A stretch of DNA of 64,000 nucleotides from Eublepharis macularius (Eukaryota > Chordata > Lepidosauria > Squamata > Eublepharidae): assembly GCF_028583425.1 (NCBI RefSeq), contig NC_072801.1:59845766-59909765 (forward strand), in the 5' to 3' direction. Of this stretch, positions 1 to 11,247 are shown one piece after another. A program made the translations under genes and the position numbers. Each line of letters begins with the position of its first letter. Positions within the stretch are counted from its first letter, which is position 1. Below the pieces are notes generated by a model. It did not search any database and was not told the DNA's origin. It was given only the letters and a program-made list of their open reading frames with translations.

Positions 1-136
1 CCAAACACAGACCTCCTGTGTTGCTGAATGGGACCCATGCTTATAAATAGCCGTGGTCTCCCAGGCTGGGTTTCACTTTCTGCGAGCAGTGGAGTGGGAC
101 AGAGCTCTTGCTTGCTACTTGCTAGCCTTTGGGGGG

Positions 137-183
<47 letters not shown>

Positions 184-398
184 ATTGTGCTTGGCTTTAG
201 TGGATAGCTATTGGCCGCCATCACCCACCTTCCCACATAGCTGGGAATACCAGCGCGCCCCACTTTGACCTCCACGATCCACGATCCACGGATTGGGAAC
301 GGGAGATGATCGGTGTGGATCATTTATTTGGGATCGGCGGCAGTGCCAATCCATGATCAGCTGGATTGTTAATTTTTGGGGGGTCATGCCCATCTCTA
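1..398. mobile_element. hAT-like element, right part (left end outside window)
   Basis: The segment ends in TCATGCCCATCTCTA, the inverse of the TAGAGATGGGCATGA terminus of the hAT-like elements elsewhere in this window (for example at 29181). It carries the short internal inverted repeats (GATCCACGATCCACGG and similar) typical of that family here. After 398 the sequence becomes collinear with intron 1 of copies B and C, so the element sits in intron 1 of copy A. A TATA-like TATAAATAG near 45 may belong to the element. The left terminus and left target duplication are off-window, so the extent is inferred. Confidence 0.55.
139..179. repeat. (GA)n microsatellite
   Basis: About 20 uninterrupted GA units follow a run of nine G. 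It lies in intron 1 of copy A. The long ORF through it is a repeat artefact. Confidence 0.95.
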
Positions 399-1085
399 TT
401 CAGGAGTAAGAGTGGCATTTTTTTCTGGCTGGGTCTGTGTTGGGGTAGGCTTGACCTGTTGAATGCCTGCTTCTGAGACTGCAATTAATGACAGCCAACA
501 GGAGACCCAACCCCCAATTTTTTAGACGGTGCAGAAGAGGGTTCCCCTCTACCGAGGTACAGTTGAAAGAGATCTATTACCCTTATGCCCTCTTTGGCTG
601 ATGATTCAGCAAGGTGGTTTTTATTTCATACTAATAAAGTTTACTTTGCACTCTCAGCATTATTTTTTTTTGATAAAGGCAGTGGAGAGGTGACTTGACA
701 GGTAACTCCAGCCTGTTTCAAGTCTCAAGGATTAGCCCCGGAGCATGTTCTTGCTGGCATGATTGGAAGAAGTCAGCTGACAGAACAGCGAGCAAATGGA
801 ATGCAGCCCACACAAGCAACAGGGCTTTAGGGAGGGCCTTCTCTGCACTTTATTGGAGACAGTCTGGTCATTTGTGGTGAGAAGTTTTGCCTGTGGAAGG
901 TTGCCCTTCCTGAAACACTTTCATAGGCAAAGTGTTTGTGAGTTTCTTTGAAGACTTAAATGGTACAAAAAGCAGGAAGTGAGTTTTGTAAATGAACAAA
1001 GAAATCTAGTGATATACATCTCTATACATCTGTTTGCCAAGCGTCTAAGTTTTGTCTTGCATTCCTTTCTCCTCTTGCCCTTCAG

Positions 1086-4000
1086 TTCGCCAAGGTGCCA
1101 ATGTGGTCTTCTGTTCACGAGCCTGTGGAGGTGAGTCAAGACTCAAGAACTGCTTTCTTTTCCTCCCATGACAGGTTCCCTTTATTCGCTTAAAAAAATG
1201 ACACCGCTACAGTTAACTTTCTTGAGGCAGCCTACAAAGGGAAACTAATTAAAATCAGAAAGGCACACAGAACTGATAATTAAAAAACAATAAAACCCCA
1301 GCAAGGTCAGTACAAAAACATAAAATGAGTGATAGTTGCCTAAAATTATTTATTTAGCCAATTTTTATAGTTAAGTTAAGATCTCAGTTAAGATCTCAGG
1401 CAAGAAGCGGACTATAATAACAATATTCAAAATTCCTGGTTTAAAAGTCCAAGTAAAAAGAAATGTTTTTGGCCTGGTGAGGCTCAAGGGGAAAGGCATT
1501 CCTCAAGTCTGGTTGCTACCTGAAGCAAGGCTTCAGGAGAGGATCTTAACTGGAGGGGTGGGGCTGGACAATATGGGAGCATGCAGCTCTTCAAGGACCC
1601 TGGCTCCAAGCCATTTATGGTCTTCGAGGTAAGAAATGCCCCTCTGGTTTGATTGTGGCCAAGAACAGATAGGCAGCTAGTAGAGAACTCTGGGTACAGA
1701 AGTAAGATTATCCATGTACCCAGCCCCTTACTCTCTCCTGCTTCCAATATATATTAGCAATATAGGTTAGCAATATAAAAAAAACGAGGTTGAGGAAAGT
1801 AGTTACAGGGAGGAGAGGAAGCTGGAATGATAAGATTTTGGCCAAAGTGGGAACTCTCGTCTTCTCCTTCAAGCACTGCAAGAGAAAGAATACCAGTAAG
1901 AAATTTTTAACTTCTGTTCATCAAGGAGAGTATAACAAACACACCGAGAGGAATATGCAGATGATGTAAAGTAGGATTGTCAGTCATGTTCTAGCATCTG
2001 TATATCGATTGTCATTTGATTCATCCTTTTCCTCTGGTCCAATACGGAACAGGAAACAAACTGCTTCCCAAAGGAGCTTCCCCCTTCCAAACAGACAATA
2101 TTTGTTTAATTTCACAGCACTTCTAGCCTGCCTTTCTCCAAAAAGAGAAAACAACTATGCAGGGGACAAATATTCTCAACACATTTAGCCAATATGCTTC
2201 ATGTATTTTGAGTTTTGGCACAGTTGGAAAAACTGATCCAGGCATAAATCAAAGGCTATGTAAAAAAAGGGGGGGGGTTGAAGTTTTCCACTGGCAGCTG
2301 TTCTATTCTATCTCCTTGCAGCGGAAAGGGGACAAGAAATTCAGAGGGAGCTGCAGGTTTCTGGGTGCCCAGGCGAGGCGTTCTACCAAGTCTGTGATGT
2401 CCGCAATGAGGCAGACATTCAGGTAGCCTAAAACTGAGTAAATAGTGGCGCTTCCTTGGGGGTTCTTCAGCATTTCCCAGAAATATTCTTTCACGTCTGT
2501 ACTGAAAACATTATCCTTATTCTAATTCTCAGTTGTCTGAATGGATTGTGACAGTGTTCTTCTGGGCCTTTTCTTTTTGATTTAGGCGCCTCTTTCATAC
2601 ATTCTGTCACCAGCTGGGTCACATCTCTCTCCTCTTCTGAAGGGCTTGCATGGGGTCCTACTTGATTCCTTCGTCAACTTGAAAATTCTTGTCCTCACTG
2701 TCATACATTATCCTTCCCTTGACTGGTGCAAGAGGTTTCTGGAGTCTGACAATGGGCAGGGCTCATTGCCTCCTGGACTGTGGGCCAGGTCAGGTTGGAG
2801 GCAGGTCACACAGTTGAGAGTTCCTCACCAACCAAATTCCTGAGCACCTTCACCCCAAGATGCAGCTGGCATTGTCCCCCACCATACATATGTACCCTCT
2901 TCTTTGGTCACTCCCAGTCTCCTCCACCTATGACCATTCACCTGGCTGATGGAGGGGGAAACCGCAGGGAATAAGTCCAGGATCTCCAGAGTGCTTCCTT
3001 TTTGTGCCTGGAATGATATCACTCCTAGTGCAACAAGGAAGAGCTCTGGAGCACTCACTTTCTTTGCGCTCACAAAAGCCATGTTCTCCCTGAGTGCCTC
3101 CCAGTGATCCCCTGTCCCCAAGTTGGGTTCCAGGAGAATCTGACAATCCTATTGGTTGCTCCTCTCTTCCTGTTTTCTACTCTTTCTTCTCTGTCTCTCA
3201 GGCTTCAAATACAGTTGGCCAAGGTTAGTACTAATAGTTTTTGGCTCCTGCATCGCAAGACTCTCAGTTCTACTGTTATCTTTGCCCTGATCTCTCTGTA
3301 TCTTCTTTTCCTGCAGAGGCTGATTTTGGTAACTATACAGCGTTATGGATGCCTGGACTGCCTGGTAAACAATGTTGGAGATGGTGAGTGATTTTCAAAC
3401 TGTTGGTCTCAGAGAAGAATTAGGAGCGGACACACCAGGGTGTGAGTGTGTTCTTTGATGATTCCAAAGCCAGCACTGACTTTAAAAAAGGGTTCGAGAC
3501 ATAGTAGTTGGAAGTCTTTTGTGCAAAGAGGAAGAGAAGAAGATCCTGCAGGGGGCTTCAAGCTCTATTAGACTGGACATTAGGGGAGTACCTTCTTTCT
3601 AAAGGGTTTTTTTCCTTGTCTGTCTTCAGAATTATATTTTTTAGGCAGAAAGCTTTCGTTCTTCTCTTTGTAACCACTTTTTAAATACCCTATCCATTTT
3701 ATTAATTTTCTATTCAGCCTACGAATAGAACGAATAAAGTTTTTGTTCCTCTTCATTGGTTCAGTGTCCTGGCCACGGCATAGGCATTCTGCCAATAGCA
3801 ATGACTTAGCAGGTGGCTGGGTACAAAGAGACTAAAGAAATCACCGTTTCCTATTGTTACGAATTATTCCTATAAAGCTCTTGGAACTCCCTTCCCTGAG
3901 GCCCCTTGTCTCCTACACTCATCCTTTCTAAAGAAAATAGTATCTTCTTTTAAAGAACAATTCACTTATGGATGTTGCTCTTCCAGAATGTAGTGATGGC

Positions 4001-7000
4001 CATTAGTGCAATTGGAGAATTAGACTGATTCATGGAGGACGGGCCCATCAGTGCAGATTAGCCATGATGATGCAACGAAATCTCCATATTTCTTTTTTAA
4101 AAAGGATTACTTCCCAAACAAACAAAGAAAAAAACAAACATGAAAACCATCAACATATTCTACAGCTGGGGGTCTCTTCTCTTGCTCTTTCTGGACCTTG
4201 CCTCTGTGAAACTTACCTCTCTTTTATATCCACTTGATCCTCTTCCAAACAGTTGAAATTGGAACGATAGATGATGTGACTGCTGAAGACTTCCGCAACA
4301 TGATGGAAGTCAATGTTGTGAGCTGTTTGTTAACATCAAAGGTGAGCAATTCTAATCTATAAGTAGTTTTTGTCTTCCCTGGGGGCAGCTGGCTTAACCT
4401 GGGGGCATACATATAAAAAAGGGAACTAGAGAAATCCCTGAAATGGTATACCTATTAGTGGTGCAATGCTTTACCTGCTTCTGTCAATCCTCTAGTGCCC
4501 AAATCAGAATAACAAGAGTAGGATCATGGCTCTAGAACTAGGGACTTGCTATGCACCCTAAACATTTACCCTCACCATCTTCAGTTGCAAGAATGTTCAC
4601 TAGCTGTGCTGGAAAGGCTTTCCCAATCAGCACTGTAATGATTTCAAGTAAAGGTGTGCATGTGTCTTTAAATGCTTGGTGAGATAGGTGAAGAGTGGGG
4701 GTGAAAGAGAGGGATGAGTGAGTGATATGATTGGTTGATGACTGAGAGTGTGGGCGGAGTGAATGCAGTTTGAGACTGACAGGGCAGAGAGAAAAGTTTC
4801 AGTCAGAAGAAAGCAGGCTAGCTGTGTGCTGCCTGAGTATATTGAAGTATTTATGAGAGAAATATAACCTGTGTGGAACCTGAACTGAGCATGTTTGTGA
4901 AAGGACACTGAGGGCCAAGCTACACATGACGAATGACACTTGAACAGCAAGTGGATTGAGTGGAGGGCAAGTGAACAGGGAGAAATACACTTGCTGTTCA
5001 AGTGTCATTTGTCATGTGTAGCTTGGCCCTCAGTCAGGGAAAGAGAGGCCAGCTGTGTGCTACCTGAGCAGGTTTAATATTTCTGTGAATGAGAGTCAGA
5101 GAAAGAGAGGCTAGCTGGGTGCTGCCTGAGTTGTTTTAAGCATTTCTGTGAGAGAAATATTGAGTTACAGAAAGAGGCTAACTGTGTGTGAAGCCTTAGA
5201 AGAGATCTGCGTGAATGAGTTTATAGGAAGTAACTTTAATAACCAAGAACTACATTTATGAAACCGATACGCTTCTTGACTAAATAAAAGTTTATTTTGT
5301 TTTGTTATATCCCAGAGTAGCTGTCATTGCTATATCCCATTCCTATTCTCAGGGCCACATAGAACCACGAAGGAGCCTGACGCTTAGGAACGTTACCAAA
5401 GGGAAAATTTAAATAAAATATCTTGGAATAATATATTCCTGGTGGCAGCAAACTACCCAGAGGGTGTAAGGGAAAGATTAAAGGCAAAATCTACCCCAAA
5501 GAAAGTAAAGGTCATAACAAGCACTTTTAAAGTAGGAGGATTAATGGTCTGACTCCAATATATGACATCTTTGTGAGTTTCTATTTGGGGATCAGGCATA
5601 CTGTTTCTTCTCATATTTTGTGTACAGTACGCACTGCCCTACTTACGGGAAAGAAGAGGAAACATCATCAACATTGCCAGTCTTATCGGTGTTCTCGGAG
5701 CAATGAATCTTGTGTCATATTCAGCAAGCAAGGTAATCCTCCTGACTAGACATGGGCATGAACGGGGGGGGGGGATTCCGAACACCCTGTTTGTTGTTCG
5801 TTGCCATCCACAAACAACGAACAGAACCAAACATGTCCCCTTAACGAATATGTTCGGTGTTCATGGCCCTTTAAAGTTCCCTTGAAACTATCAGCTGGCA
5901 GGTGGCAGGGGGGGATTCCCCCTTGCCACCTGCCAGCTGATAGTTTCAAGGGCCCTTTCCTGCCACGTGCAAGGGGAAGGGTCCTTTAAACACCCCACAA
6001 CCCCAGCCTCTACCCCCCTGCCCCACCCCAGCGCCACCAGGCTGCTGCTGCCGGTTGCGAGAGGGATGGAGAGATTCTCTCCATCCCTCTGACAGTGGGC
6101 AGAGCTGGTGCCACCACCAGGCCACTTCTGCCCACTGTCAGAGGGATGAAGAGAGACTCCCCAGAGACAATGCCACCACAGGGCCGCTTCTGGCTGCTGT
6201 CAGAGGGACAAGGAGAGACTCCCCTGGTGCCTCTGACAGCAAGCAGAGCTGTGGCACAGTGGCACAGTGGCACAGTGCCACTTCTGCCTGCTGTCAGAGA
6301 GATGAGGAGGATCTCCTCGTCCCTCTGACAGTGGGCAGAGCTGGCGCTGCAGGGCTGCTCCTTCCCAGTGCCAGCAGGACAGAGAGATTCTCTCCATCCC
6401 TCTCGCACTGGGAGAGCCAGCACCGCCCCCTTTGCTGTCATTTTCTCTTCACAGTGGCAAAAACTGTACTGCCTGTTGGAAGCCACTTTTAGGGGTTACA
6501 AAATGTACCTTCACAATGTCCAATACCCACCAAATTTGCAGGGGACACAGTCCTCACTGTCCTCTGAAGACTCCCCAAATTTCAGAGAGATTGCAGCCCA
6601 GGAAAGATATGATCCATGGGTTCCCCCCTTTACTGTCTATTTCTCTTCTGAGTGGAAAAAACTGGACTGTCTGCTGGAAGCTGAAGGGTTAAAGCCAGAA
6701 GGAAAGCCAGAAGGAGTTCAGACAGAGTTCAGTCCTTGCCATTGCCAGGGGAATTGATTGAAGGTGCCTGAGTGTCTGGCTTCCCAAACAGCAGCCGAAC
6801 TGTTCGTTTGGAATGAGGACTCACGAATGGCCCGTTTGTGAACAGACAAATGGGCTGTTCATGGGGTTTTTTTGTTCGTATTGCTGTTCGTGCCTATGTC
6901 TAATCCTGACTCAAGGATGTTTTTGAATATTTCAGATCTTGTGCCTTTATTAGCAGCTTGATTGGCAGATGAATGTTCTCACAGCATGGAGATAGATATT

Positions 7001-10000
7001 ATCATGGTCTTTGAAAAGCTCCACCTGCTGGCTTTTCTAAATTAGTTGTTATGAAAGTCAGCAGAGGAAGCCAGGTTCAGATTTTTCAAGTCAGTTGGTG
7101 ATTCTCATACAAGAGGCTAAATGCACTCTCGAAACAGTAAAGGTTTTATGGAATATACATTTGCCTTGTTTTCATTAACAGGATGAGAAAAGCTCAATTA
7201 TACCTCAAAAGTGAAAACATCCTATGTCTTTCACACTTACCTGCGAACTCCAAGTTGGGTTGCTAAGCATTTGAGAAAAAAATGACATATCTCTTTTAAC
7301 ATACACTTAATAAGAGTGTCATTTACAAAGTGATGTCATTTACATCCATACTATGAAAAGTTTCATCCCTGAAGTAAGTCAGATCCCACCCCTTTTAACT
7401 TGTCCAGATAGAACAAAACTTTGTGGGGACGCTGAAAGTCAATGCTGACAGATGAAGAGGTCTGGCCCTATACCCTGGATCGTCTCCTTACTAGGGTGCC
7501 AACAGGCCATGAGAAAAGTGTCCTGTCCCAAAAGAAGATTGGTAGCTACTTGGATTGCAGACATTATCAAAAAAACTTCTTTGTGCTCATCAGACTGTAG
7601 TCAAAGGCATAAAAGGCCAAGCCATTTTTGCTCAGTTAACAACCTTACTTTTGCCTTATCTTGCAGGGTGCTGTGATCGCAATGACCAAAGCCCTGGCAA
7701 TAGACGAGAGCAAATACGGAGTGCGAGTCAACTGGTAAAAATAATTATCCATACACGATCCTTGTTAGTGCACATTGTGATGTAGAGAGGAATATCAGGA
7801 AAGAAAGACAGGTCCTCCATATCCCAATGCCAGAAGCTTAAGAGTGAGGTTTTTTACTGAGAGAGAGAGAGAGAGAATACAAGGAGAAGATAAGGAATGG
7901 GAATTGGCAATCTCTTAAGTTTAATATCTGGACAATTTGGATCAATTTCTGGAAAAGGTATAATTAGTACAAAGTCCCCACATTTCTCTTTCAAATATTG
8001 TTCTTCATGAAAGAGAAACACAAGGAATAGATTTGGCACAAAATATGATAACTTCTACAATTACAACTTAAGAAATTAATTCCATTGTTTTCAAACCTGG
8101 TTTTCCTTAAAACTGTGTTTAGGAAGATTCTCTAAAGATGAGTGTTCATATCAGTCCATGTGATACCACCAAAGCACCAAAACTACTGCACCAACAGATA
8201 GAGAATGTGGGAGGTTGTCTTCCTACTAAACGGGTCTCTCCCAGGTGTGCAGGAAAGTACAGCTTTGTAAATCAACTAAAAGAAAAAGAAGAAACTGGGG
8301 GGTGAAGGGTGGGATTCAAGCTTCAGTGACATCCAAATCTGCTCCATGAAGCCCAGAATGTAAAAAGTAGCTGACAGTCAAATGAGAAAAAATAGCAGGG
8401 GGTGAAATCAACCTGCCTCGGAGCTTCCAGAATCCCGGAGGAGGAGATTTGGTGAAGCTGATAACAGCCCTCCAGTGATTTCTTGCACACCTGCACATCC
8501 ATATCTTTTAAATAATTGATTTAAGTTACTGCTATCACTTTTTCTTGTGCTATAATTCCGCATGGACAGAGATTGCAGATGCTGTGTTTCCTTCTGTATT
8601 TTCCTGGGATGTATAAAGGAAGAATCATGCATAGGATTGTAGGGTGTGAATCACTCCATATAGTGTGTTAAACTGTAAGATGGAACTTAATGTCTTTCTA
8701 GAAATATGGAAGATACTTCTTCAAAATTCATTCATTTGGAAATATGTTTCTTAATATTTCATGATGCACCTGCCGTTCTTTTTTAATTTTGAGCATTTTG
8801 AATTCTAGCCTTTCACCAGGTAATATCTGTTCTCCTTTGTGGGAAAAGTATGCAAGTCAGAACCCGGATCCAGAGGAAACAATTGAAAGATCCAAATATC
8901 GTCAGGCAAGTGTGTTGCAGGAAAACAGGGGCAATGGGGCTGCCCATTCTGCCATCCTTAGGGTGGGCGCAAATTTGTTTATACAGAGTAAGGGATGTAG
9001 TAAACAATTTGTATATTCTTTTGTTTCTCTTGACACAACCATATACTACACCATATATTGCAACCTCCCTAGACCTCAATTATACAGGCATCTTATGCGT
9101 TCTAAAAACAATTCATTAAAGTGTCCCGTGCTCAAAGTGCTATCATGGATGTTATTAAAGTGCAATTGCTTTTGGCATCTTATGACACTATTTCTCATAT
9201 AGAACTCGATTTGCCTTGCATACAGGTACAATACAGGTACAGTATAAGGGTAATTCCAGACACTGTGAATGTCACAGTTCAAAAGGACCTATAATCATAG
9301 GTTCACGTAGTTGGTTCTGTGACTGCATTCTCTAACGGACGGTCCAGATCCTTGTAAGGTCCGTTTCCAAGCTTCTTTCTCAAAGAGCACAGATGTCAAA
9401 GATTCATCATAGTTAACCTTCCATATCCCTCTTTGATTTGTCAATTACTTCCATGGCCTCTACCCGGATGCCCCAGAATCGGCCAATCTCAAAAGCTAAG
9501 CTGGGAAAGTTCTGGCTTATACTATGATGGGAAATCACCAAGTAAATCTAGAGTTTATCACTCTGAACATCTCTTTCCTTGAAAACCCTGCAAGGTCACC
9601 ATAAGTCAGTTGTGGCTTGATAGCAAAAAAAAAAGTTCTACCACATGTAAGATGGTAATAATAGGGAGGGCTGTGAATATACTGGGTGAAAAAAAATGAA
9701 AGTCAAAATTTGGCACTATGGAAAGCTGAATACTTTTGTTAATAAATCCTGGCCTGCTGAGATTCAGCTCATGATCTAATCTCACATTTGATGAGTAATG
9801 AATTCGGTCTTTCTCTTCTTTTGCACTTATAGCTTCTGGGACGTTTTGGGACCCCTGAAGAGGCAGCCTTGGGCGTCCTGTATCTTGCTGCTGATGGAAC
9901 TTTCTGTACTGGTTTCAACCTTGTGATCAGTGGTGGAGCGGAAGTTGGCTTTGGGACAAAGAAAGTGGTGGATCCTCAGCCTAGCAAAAGTGTGCGGGGG

Positions 10001-10009
10001 AGCTCTTAG
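1086..10009 (+). CDS. HSD17B14: HSD17B14-like short-chain dehydrogenase, copy A (exons 2-9; exon 1 off-window)
   Basis: Exons read from splice sites and frame: 1086-1130, 2322-2422, 3317-3383, 4253-4341, 5628-5732, 7667-7734, 8809-8905 and 9833-10009 (stop TAG). All lengths equal those of copies B and C except the last. With a B-like exon 1 the product would be 278 residues; human HSD17B14 has about 270. The family oxidises or reduces hydroxysteroids and other alcohols with a nicotinamide cofactor, usually in the cytosol. Using copy B numbering, the catalytic residues are Asn121 (EVNVVS), Ser148 (NIASL) and Tyr161/Lys165 (SYSASK). Strand beta-2 ends FCSRA and the NNAG motif reads NNVG. The SPGN motif is followed by ICSP where B has IWTP. 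The C-terminus is seven residues shorter than B because the frame ends after RGSS. The exon 8 donor is GC (CAG|GCAAGT). Intron 5 carries a solo LTR and intron 6 a hAT element; neither breaks a splice site. The family call is firm; orthology to a single mammalian gene and the substrate are inferred. Confidence 0.87.
4634..5519 (+). mobile_element. Solo LTR of an endogenous retrovirus-like element (fossil)
   Basis: The ends are TGTAATGA and TCATAACA (TG...CA), flanked by a 5-bp target duplication AGCAC on both sides. Intron 5 of B and C has the uninterrupted site. An AATAAA signal lies near 5284. A motif ending in GCTAGCTGTGTGCTGCCTGAG recurs in related forms near 4801, 5031, 5094 and 5154, resembling U3 direct repeats. 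There is no internal coding region, so it is a solo LTR. It is absent from B and C, so the insertion probably followed separation of copy A. A palindromic MITE is nested within it. Confidence 0.8.
4909..5032. mobile_element. Palindromic MITE nested in the solo LTR
   Basis: Near-perfect inverted repeat from TGAGGGCCAAGCTACACATG to its complement. Two relatives occur at 62797-62883 and 63671-63795, so this is an interspersed family. It interrupts the U3-like repeats of the surrounding LTR and is therefore younger than that LTR. Confidence 0.8.
5747..6902. mobile_element. Non-autonomous hAT-like element in intron 6 of copy A
   Basis: Terminal inverted repeats TAGACATGGGCATGAAC and GTTCGTGCCTATGTCTA. 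The 8-bp flanks CTCCTGAC and ATCCTGAC match at seven of eight positions, and the empty site is readable in B and C (GATTCCTGACC). Inside there is a strong palindrome at about 5867-5960 built on AACTATCAGCTGGCAGGTGG, then a GC-rich stretch with repeated 'ctgtcagagggatgaagag'-like units. Long ORFs on both strands (for example 6010-6486) come from these repeats. No transposase was recognised. Confidence 0.85.
7858..7876. repeat. Short (GA)n tract in intron 7 of copy A
   Basis: About nine GA units. The paralogous position in copy C (59749-59791) is expanded, while B has only a remnant. A length-variable microsatellite inherited through the duplication. Confidence 0.85.
9462..9634 (+). mobile_element. 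5S-rRNA-derived SINE, intron 8 of copy A
   Basis: The stretch CCAATCTCAAAAGCTAAGC...GATGGGAAATCACC resembles the 5S rRNA internal promoter region, followed by the 'gaaaaccctgcaaggtcaccataagtcagttgtggcttgatagc' tail (given in parts) and a poly-A run. The same SINE is at the paralogous place in B and C, so it predates the duplications. It is too diverged to be a 5S gene. Confidence 0.75.
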
Positions 10010-10475
10010 GACTCCTCTGGGAAGTTTTACAGTTGTAAAGAGGGTGAGGATAAGAGCTAACAGTCCAGCAGTCATTTATTCAAAGTCATCCATCGAGGAA
10101 GAATTGCTCCAAAAAGGTGTTACATCATGACGCTAAAGCAAAAGAGGGTAAAAAGTGAGAGACTTGAGAGTGTGGTGTAGAGGTTGGTGTCGGCCTAGGA
10201 AGGTCCTGAATGAAAGATGGCAGCCCCATCTTGGATTCAGCTCCACCTGGCCCAGACTCTGATAGTGTAAGCAGGTGCTGAGCCTTGGAATGTCCCTTCT
10301 CTAATTAGGCTTCAGTTTGTCAGATGCATGCGCCCAAGGACAACAGGACCATGAAATGGTTGAACTTCATTAAATGCTTCCTGTAGATGTTTTCTGTTGA
10401 ATTCTTTTGACTATCAACTGTGTGTGTTCTTATCCCAAATCCCATCATACAATAAAGAAAAGAAGTGCTATAAAT
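10010..10475 (+). promoter_or_regulatory. 3'UTR and polyadenylation signal of copy A
   Basis: The stretch after the stop is collinear with the 3'UTRs of B and C. AATAAA is at 10451-10456, followed about 20 bases on by a GT-rich stretch. Cleavage probably falls near 10475. Confidence 0.75.
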
Positions 10476-10569
10476 ATGCTGTCGCTGTTTGACTTTCATG
10501 CTTAAGCATGCTTTTTCATCAAAACCTACCCTTTATAGTTGAGCTGGGAAGGTGTGGAATAATCTGTCA

Positions 10570-10778
10570 AGCATTCTGAAATTATTTATTTATTTTCTTT
10601 CGTTCTTTCTTTACATCATTTATAGTCCACCTTTCTCACTGAGACTCAAGGAGGATTACACAGTATGAGATTAGTACAATCCACATGAAGTAGATTTCCA
10701 TATATTATCAAGGACATTTCCATAAACAATGCCATAGGGTAAATAGATACAAGTTTAAAAAGACATAGGGTTAGCAAG
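10570..10778 (-). mobile_element. Unclassified interspersed repeat inserted only downstream of copy A
   Basis: The 3' flanks of B (about 37990) and C (about 63210) run straight through this point, while A has about 210 extra bases beginning with TTATTTATTTATTTTC and containing CACTGAGACTCAAGGAGG. Related sequence occurs at 13691-13860 and 39735-39930. It looks like the 3' tail of a SINE or LINE family; the family is not recognised. Confidence 0.5.
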
Positions 10779-11247
10779 AATGAAAGTTCTTTTTCAAAAA
10801 AGAGGGAGCTCAAAGCTTGCAAACATAGGATTGAGGGTAAATGTACCTTGCTTGCTTTCCCATTTTGAAGGTATTCCTGAGTTTGGGGGAGGGGATTACA
10901 TGGAAAACATTGTCATAATGAGTAACCCTACAAATGAAGAGATGGCACAACAAGCCTGTGATGTGCAATTCATTCTAATTCCATAATTAGAATGTCAATT
11001 CTCTCTTCATCCAATTCAACAGTGTCCAAGTTTATCAAAATCTCCAGAAACCTTAAAGCAACCATGCCCAATGGTTTCAAATATGAGGTCCCTTCTTAAC
11101 TTCAACAAATTTCTTAAGACCTCCCACATGGTAGTAGCAGACAGTTCTGTTACTACCTACTGATTGAGAAAACCATTAACATAAAGATGAAAATGACAGT
11201 TTTTAGAGCACATACAGATTTGCCAACCCCTTGCAACAACTCTGTAG

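Noticed and set aside
139-179. CRISPR-like or coding repeat
   Set aside because: Simple GA microsatellite without spacers.
6010-6486. 158-residue ORF on the minus strand and a mirror ORF on the plus strand
   Set aside because: Produced by the repetitive interior of the 5747-6902 element; no transposase signature.
9481-9560. 5S rRNA gene
   Set aside because: Only the internal promoter-like part is present, followed by a SINE body and poly-A; the same copy is in B and C.
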